From contig CM040427.1 of the NCBI GenBank assembly GCA_022702705.1, positions 76,189,283 through 76,253,282 on the forward strand: a stretch of 64,000 nucleotides of DNA, read 5' to 3'. Positions 58,198-64,000 of this stretch are shown here, in pieces. Numbering within the stretch: the stretch's first letter is position 1; each line of letters opens with the position of its first letter. Origin of the DNA: Papilionanthe hookeriana x Papilionanthe teres (lineage: Eukaryota > Streptophyta > Magnoliopsida > Asparagales > Orchidaceae). A program made the position numbers and the translations under genes. Under the pieces are notes generated by a model. It had not been told where the DNA came from and did no database searches. It saw nothing but the letters and a program-made list of their open reading frames with translations.

Positions 58198-61100
58198 TGT
58201 CGGCGTATTTTTAGGTTATGTGTATTTTGAAAAGGGTCGCTACGAAATTGTCGTGAATTTTAATTTAAATTATATATATATATGATTTAGAAAGTAGTAT
58301 TTAATTTTGAAAATAATTTTAATGATATGAAATCAAGCGACCTCGCATCCCGGATAGTTTATATAAATGAGCTCCGTATCACTGAGCCGTGTATCTATCC
58401 AGAAGAATAGACACCTGTTGCTTGATGATGGGGCTCGGTTAAATAAACTAGAAGATTTGTGACATCGGTTTGGTGCAGCGAACCAATTTTATAAGCCGAC
58501 AAATTCCCTGCTTAATATAAATGAATTAAGCGGGGTTTATATTACACAGGTTCTTAAAATTCCCTATAAGGTCAAGCCACTATAGTTAATTACATCTTAA
58601 GTGACGGGAATCACTTAAGAAAACTCTCGATAATAATCGGTAGTTACTGCTCTCGAGAATCTCGAAGTTTAAGGTTTTCGAAGGATTGGATTTTTGAAAT
58701 TTCAATAGGGAATGGATCGAATTTGGAACATTTTGTTTTGGGAATTCAAAGGAAGAAAGGTAGGACAAATTACAGATTCGAAGCGAACTTCGGTAATTTC
58801 CCAACTATCCTATTATTTGGCTTGAATTTAGGAAATTCCTAATGTTTATTTAATTTTTTGATCTTGCCAATTTTAATTAATTAGGACTTATGTTCGTATG
58901 ACATGATTATACAAATAGCCTCGAAGATGTGAGGGTTTATGTCATATCGGATGACTACCTCGGAATCCTTAGACTGGTTAGGGCTTAATTTGCAATGCAA
59001 ATGCCTAACAAAAGGTTGAGGATTTATGTTGCACTAGGCAAACTACCTCGAAATCCTATGGCTTGGTTATTTAATTCTAAGAAAGTTTTCTTTGAAGTAG
59101 ACTTAGGTTTTGCTTGATGACGATGGTCGTCTTTGCCCATCATGCTCAGAGCTTCTTGTTGTTGCGAGAGGTTTAGTTTTAGAAGATTGTAATCAAAGAG
59201 AGAGAGAAGTTTGGTTTTAGAAATCTTAAAGTCCAAGTATTTTTATTGTTTTAGTTAAAACAAATCTTAAAGTTGATTATAACAACATCGGTTAAGATCC
59301 CGTGGTTCCATCCTTAGGCATCGTTATTTTTATCGGATTCACTTAGTCCGGATGAATTTGCTAAACTCGACTAAATGAGTTCCACACTTTCATTTAGACC
59401 AGTGGGAAATCCCGTTAGCAACACGTAGGTTACATCATCCAGAGGTATTCCGATCATCCAACAAGACGTTTTAATTTAGTTGTAGCTGTAGTTTTGTTGT
59501 TTTGTTTGTGATTAAATTTTGAGTTGTTTTATATTTTGAAATGTTGTGGCGGTGAATTTTATCTTGTAATGACTTTTAATTTAGTTTTAGCTTCGGTTTT
59601 AGGGACTTATCCTAAAGGTGTGGGTTTTCATGCGACGGTTGTTTATCATGCGAGAAAAGTAAAGTGCATTTGCAATAAGGTAAATTGCAAGAAGGTAAAT
59701 TGCAATGAAATAAAAGCGTACTAGAGGATCTTCTCGTCATCCAGGTGCACTTAAACACAATTTAGAATATTTAAGCATTTAAAGCAAGTTCTAGGTAAAG
59801 GCTAAGGGAAGGGTTATGGTTTTCTACCAAGTTCCTAATCCTATAGCTAGTCATTTCATATGACGTCTAGGTTATTGTGTTTTGGTTTGAGGAAGTTTTT
59901 CTTCATCAAAGAACAATTAAATTCAGTTGTTCTTATAAACATCCTATCGTATTGAGGAAGTGCTTAAGACGAATCTTAAACATCTTTTGATACTTAAGGA
60001 TTATTTTAAGTCGAGAGAATTTAATTATACAATGAATCAATCATCGAGGAGTTCGAGTTTTGTTATCTTGCTCGGTGAACTAGGACATTTGAATATCTTA
60101 TGAGTGAAGTAACACTTCACTTAAAACTACGTTTAGGAGTTATGACAACATGAGCTTTTGAGGGCAAATTAATGTTGACTGATTTGTGATTTAATTTAAT
60201 TTTAATTAATGGGTTTAAGTTTGGAATAGTGTTCAAGTTGTTTTAGATTTATTTTTGAATTCTTTATGTCTTAAGTGATGTTATATTTAATTCAATTTAA
60301 TTTTATTTTATTTAATTTAATTTGATTTAGTTTTAATTTTAATTTAATTTTATTTATTTAATTTGATTTTAATTTTATTTTAACTTGATTTTATTTTTTT
60401 TTTATTTAATTTAATTTAATTTAATATGTTTTAATTTAATTTAATTTAATGTGATTTAATTTAATTTTAATTTTAATTTAATTTAATTTTATTTTATTTT
60501 ATTTTAATTTATTTTAATTTATTTTAATTTAATTTTATTTTAATTTTATTTTAATTTAATTTAAATTTTAATTTGGTTTTATTTTTAATTTTAATTTAAA
60601 TTTAAATTTTAATTTAATTTAATTTTTTAATTTAATATTTTATTTTTTATGCTTTAGTGATGATTTAATTTTAAATGTTAAAGTATTAATTTAATTGAAA
60701 TTTTAAAAGGATTTAATTTAAATGTTTTAACTTTAATTTAATTTAATGATTAAGTCTTTTAAGTTTTGAATTTGGATTATCATTTTAATTAGGAGTTGAA
60801 TATTATTGAGATGATTAATTTAGGGATTCTTAGATTAAAGAATAAATTTCTTCCTAATAATATCCCTATTTTAATAATTCTAATTTTTCATTATTCTTCA
60901 AATTTAATTAATTATTTAATTAAGGTTTATTTTGATTACTTTCAAATTATTTGGTAGGTTTCTACCCTTTAAATACCTAAGTTTCAAACATCCAAAATTA
61001 ACTTAGTATCAAATATTTTACCTACCCTTTTAATTAAACCTAAAAATTTTTAATTATAGGTTAAAATTTTAATTCTTATTTTGCCCTTTAAACTTACTAA

Positions 61101-64000
61101 TTCCATAACTCACTAAATTGAGCTCAAATGAATTTGAAATTTTTATGTGACTTCACTCATATGTCAATCAAGACATTAGAGGAGAAAATGTGATTTTTCT
61201 GTATTTAATTTATTTATATAATTATTTTTTGTGGAAAATAAGGATTTTCAAGGAAAATTCAACAACATGACCAAGGGAAAGTTTCTATCCTTAAGAAAAT
61301 TATGGAACATTTCTAATGACTAGAGGACCACTTGGACCAATTTTGGTGATTTTCTGAATTATATTATTTTTATTATAATTATTTTGAGTTTTGGAGTGTT
61401 AATTAATTTAAAAAATAAAATAAAGATTGAAAAATAAATTTTATATTTTTTAAAAATCTCTCTGATATCAAGGAAACCAGAAATCCAATTTTTATAATTT
61501 TCTGATTTTTCTTTGATTTATTAGAATTATTTTAGTGGAAATACTAGAAAATTCATTTTTTTTTAATTTTAAAATTACCTTAGGGCTTTAAAATTTAATA
61601 TCTCATCATAGAGACTTAAGAAAAATATGGGGTTTGTTCCTAAGTGATTAATATTCAAAATGTGACATTTTGGTGAATTTTATTATTTTTGTGATTTTTA
61701 TTATTTTTTAATTATTAAAAATATTAAAATAATGCAAAAAATCAACTTTTTTAGAAAATTACAATTTTAATTTTATTAAATTCTCCTGATATCAGAGAGG
61801 CTCCAAAACTAATTTGGTGAATTTTTGAAAAGTATTTTGAAAGTTATCAATTTTTAAAGTTTAAGTTGGCTAAATGGCTTAATCAACCCATTTGGTAGGG
61901 CTAACCAAGTCCAATTGACTTCAAATTTTTATGGTGGGTTCCTCTGATCCTAAAGGTCAGTGAAGAATTAATTTCAAGTCAATTTGATGTGTGATTAGCT
62001 CTAATTAATTAAGATTCTATTTTGGGTGTTTAAGCCAATTAGGGTTATTCCAAGTGGATTAATTCAAAACCTATTTTTCCTAGAGTTCTCTGGTCACAAG
62101 AAACATCCTCAAATTTTCCTAAAATTTATTTCTCAACATGCTGATTATTGGAATTAAAATACTCAGAATAGTAACCTAGAATTGAAAAATCAATAACTTT
62201 TCATAGGGGTGGCCTCTGACTTTGGAAAATTCAGGGAATGTTCCTAAATTCAGAGGCTTCAAAAGCCCTATGGTCTCATGCCATGGTGAATTGTATACAT
62301 GCATGGAGAATTGAAATAGTGCGAGAGAGTAAATAAATTATTAAAAATCAAATGCTCAATGAAATTAAATGATTTCTTTTCCACATTATTCTCCTACATT
62401 CACTCGAGCGAAGTGGGTATTTTCATTTTATTTTTTTGATTTTTCTACACAAAGTTATGTATTTTTGAAGTTTAGGGAATTAAATAAATAAGAAAATGCC
62501 TATTTTCCTACTTATCCAGGCGCGGCGCCCTGTCATCCTCGGCATCTCCGAACGACCGCGCGACGCGCTCCGCATTCGACGCCGCCACTTGAGTCGGTAG
62601 CCCGGGTCCCGCCTTCCGCATATCATCCCGCGATCCGACCCGATCCGAGCCTTCCATCCGCGCGTGTATTGAATGAACGGCATCCGTTCATCGTCCCCAA
62701 ACCTCTAGCACGAAGCCGTCCATCTTAAGGCTTAATATCTCGCTCGATACTTGACCAAATTAAACGTTCTTATGCTCTATGGATTCGTCTTGAGAAGACG
62801 AACACATCCATATGGTTTATATGGCATGAAATTAACTCAGTAAAAGTGGAGAATGTTCAGAAGTTTGGGAAGAAGAGTGAGACCATACCTTTGCTCAGAG
62901 AAGTGTGGCTTCGATCTGAGGGTCGTATCACCTTCGATTGGGTCCAAGCAAGCTCCAGATGAAGTCTCCTAGCTTGGTGAATTTTCCAGGTATGATTTTG
63001 ACCAAGCCCGATTTCAACCATTGGAGTCTGGAACAGATGGATGGCCTGGAGAGGGGGCTTTCACTGGGAACTTCTCCTCTTGACCTTGTGCAGGTGTAGG
63101 TGAGTTTAATTTGACTTTGGTGGAGGATTTGGGAATGTCCTGTTCTGGCCTGAGAATTGAGCTCCAAAATTGAGCTCAATTAGTGGGGATTAGGGCAAGA
63201 GGACAATGGGGATCAAATGCTCTAGGTGTGGGGAGAGTCTGGAGTGATTTTGGCAGAGTTTCCTTATGGTTGATTCAGCACCACTTCATGGCCGAGAGAG
63301 GTGGGGTTTAAATAGGAGAGGCTGGAGGGCCTCCTGAGGAGAGTTAGGGCTTGGGATCGATTGCTGCAGGTCGAGGGAAGAACGGCCATGGTGGCCATTG
63401 GGCATGGGGCAACTCGACGAGGTGGAATTCCAAAGTTTTGCTCCTCCCCATGTCTCGGCCATGGCGTTTTTCGGCGGCCGGGTGGTTGGGCGGCGGGCGA
63501 GGGTCACCCTCGAGGTCGGGGAGGTCGGGGGTTGAAGTTGGTGAATTCAATTGAAGCCTTACATGTGTAAAGTGGTTGGATCAAAATGGCATGGGGAGGT
63601 GGCTTCTTTTGCACTTGGTTTGGTCAACCCATTGGAAATGGGCTTGGTTCACCTCCCAGTGGCTGATTTGGGGCTGAGGGAGGATCAGATGAATCAGCTA
63701 GGAAAGGGTAGAGGGGTCACCATCCATGAATATTTTGATTAATCATGGATTAAGGTGAAGCATTAAAAGGGTTAAAACCTTTTTTAAGGGGGCTTAAAAG
63801 AGGCTCCTCCTTTTGCAATTAATAGTATGATGATGTGTAAAGTGGATCTCATGGCTTCATGTGGCTTGTGAATGGCTTCAAGGCTTGCTCATGGCTTGGC
63901 TCACTTACATGAGAAAGAGATTTTGGGATTTTTGGCATTTAGAGGTGACTTGGCATATGGCTTGATTTGGAACCATTTGATTATTGATTTAGGACTTAAG
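58198..64000 (-). repeat. Element B 5' LTR (runs out of window)
   Basis: Matches 38584-44272 throughout, with the CA end at 58198. About 1.67 kb of its start lie past the window end. It contains a TA microsatellite (58268-58281), an AATTT array (60290-60640) and the GC-rich segment at 62515-63560. It carries many changes at CAG and CTG motifs relative to the other three LTR copies. No gene supported. Confidence 0.9.
60290..60640 (-). repeat. AATTT-type array in element B 5' LTR
   Basis: Same array as 40636-40950, slightly different length, with TTTTATTT interruptions. Confidence 0.85.

Larger units (their letters stand above)
38291..64000 (-). mobile_element. Element B: second Tat-lineage retrotransposon, reverse orientation
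   Basis: The reverse strand repeats the layout of element A: LTR, PBS, leader, gag-pol, AlkB-like ORF, 3' UTR, LTR. The 58198-64000 LTR matches 38584-44272. Coding remnants of Gag, RT, integrase and AlkB closely resemble those of A. The LTR segment at 42780-43600 and the 3' UTR tandem repeat differ strongly from A, so B belongs to another subfamily and is not a simple copy of A. It is heavily frameshifted. Beyond its 3' LTR the sequence continues into leader sequence up to 38294, which a single intact insertion would not have. Confidence 0.9.

Overview
The window is plant repeat DNA: two giant Ty3/gypsy LTR retrotransposons facing each other, one of them split by a nested third element. I see no host gene, rRNA or tRNA gene. 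It looks like a flowering plant because the elements belong to the plant Tat and Athila lineages. The species cannot be named from this sequence.

Element A (+ strand, 1-38294) is a Tat-lineage element (Ogre/Retand-like): 5' LTR (1-6558, its first ~580 bp lie before the window), PBS compatible with tRNA-Arg (6564), structured leader, decayed gag-protease-RT-RNaseH-second (archaeal-type) RNaseH-integrase (7108-15483), an extra 3' ORF (15810-16812 plus 29578-29936), a 3' UTR with a 50-bp tandem array, and a 3' LTR (32121-38294) truncated at its end. Element B (- strand, 38291-64000) is a related element in reverse: 5' LTR 58198-64000 (cut by the window end), internal region 45943-58197, 3' LTR 38584-45942, and beyond that LTR a further ~290 bp of leader. 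The LTRs are about 7.1-7.4 kb and each element would be roughly 27 kb.

The main discovery is the extra ORF downstream of integrase, present in both A and B. Its C-terminal half is an AlkB-type Fe(II)/2-oxoglutarate dioxygenase resembling the plant ALKBH9/ALKBH10 RNA m6A demethylases, with the HxD...H iron triad and the R-x5-R motif still readable. Its N-terminal half resembles the N-terminal domain of the same element's own Gag. Both ORFs begin just after a splice-acceptor-like CAG. The arrangement suggests a retrotransposon that carries its own Gag-targeted RNA demethylase, possibly made from a spliced mRNA.

Element C (+ strand, 16813-29572) is a 12.76-kb Athila-lineage element inserted inside the AlkB ORF of A with a perfect 5-bp target duplication (CATAC). 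It has LTRs of ~1.55 kb, a tRNA-Asp type PBS, broken gag-pol (an RT active-site Asp replaced, RNase H deleted), and two related copies of a plant-transposon-protein ORF after pol. A 15-bp near-palindrome recurs in four clusters, in each LTR and before each of the two ORFs.

All coding regions are decayed. Some changes, clustered at CAG/CTG motifs in parts of the window, may be assembly consensus errors, so exact frameshift counts, especially in B, should be treated with care.
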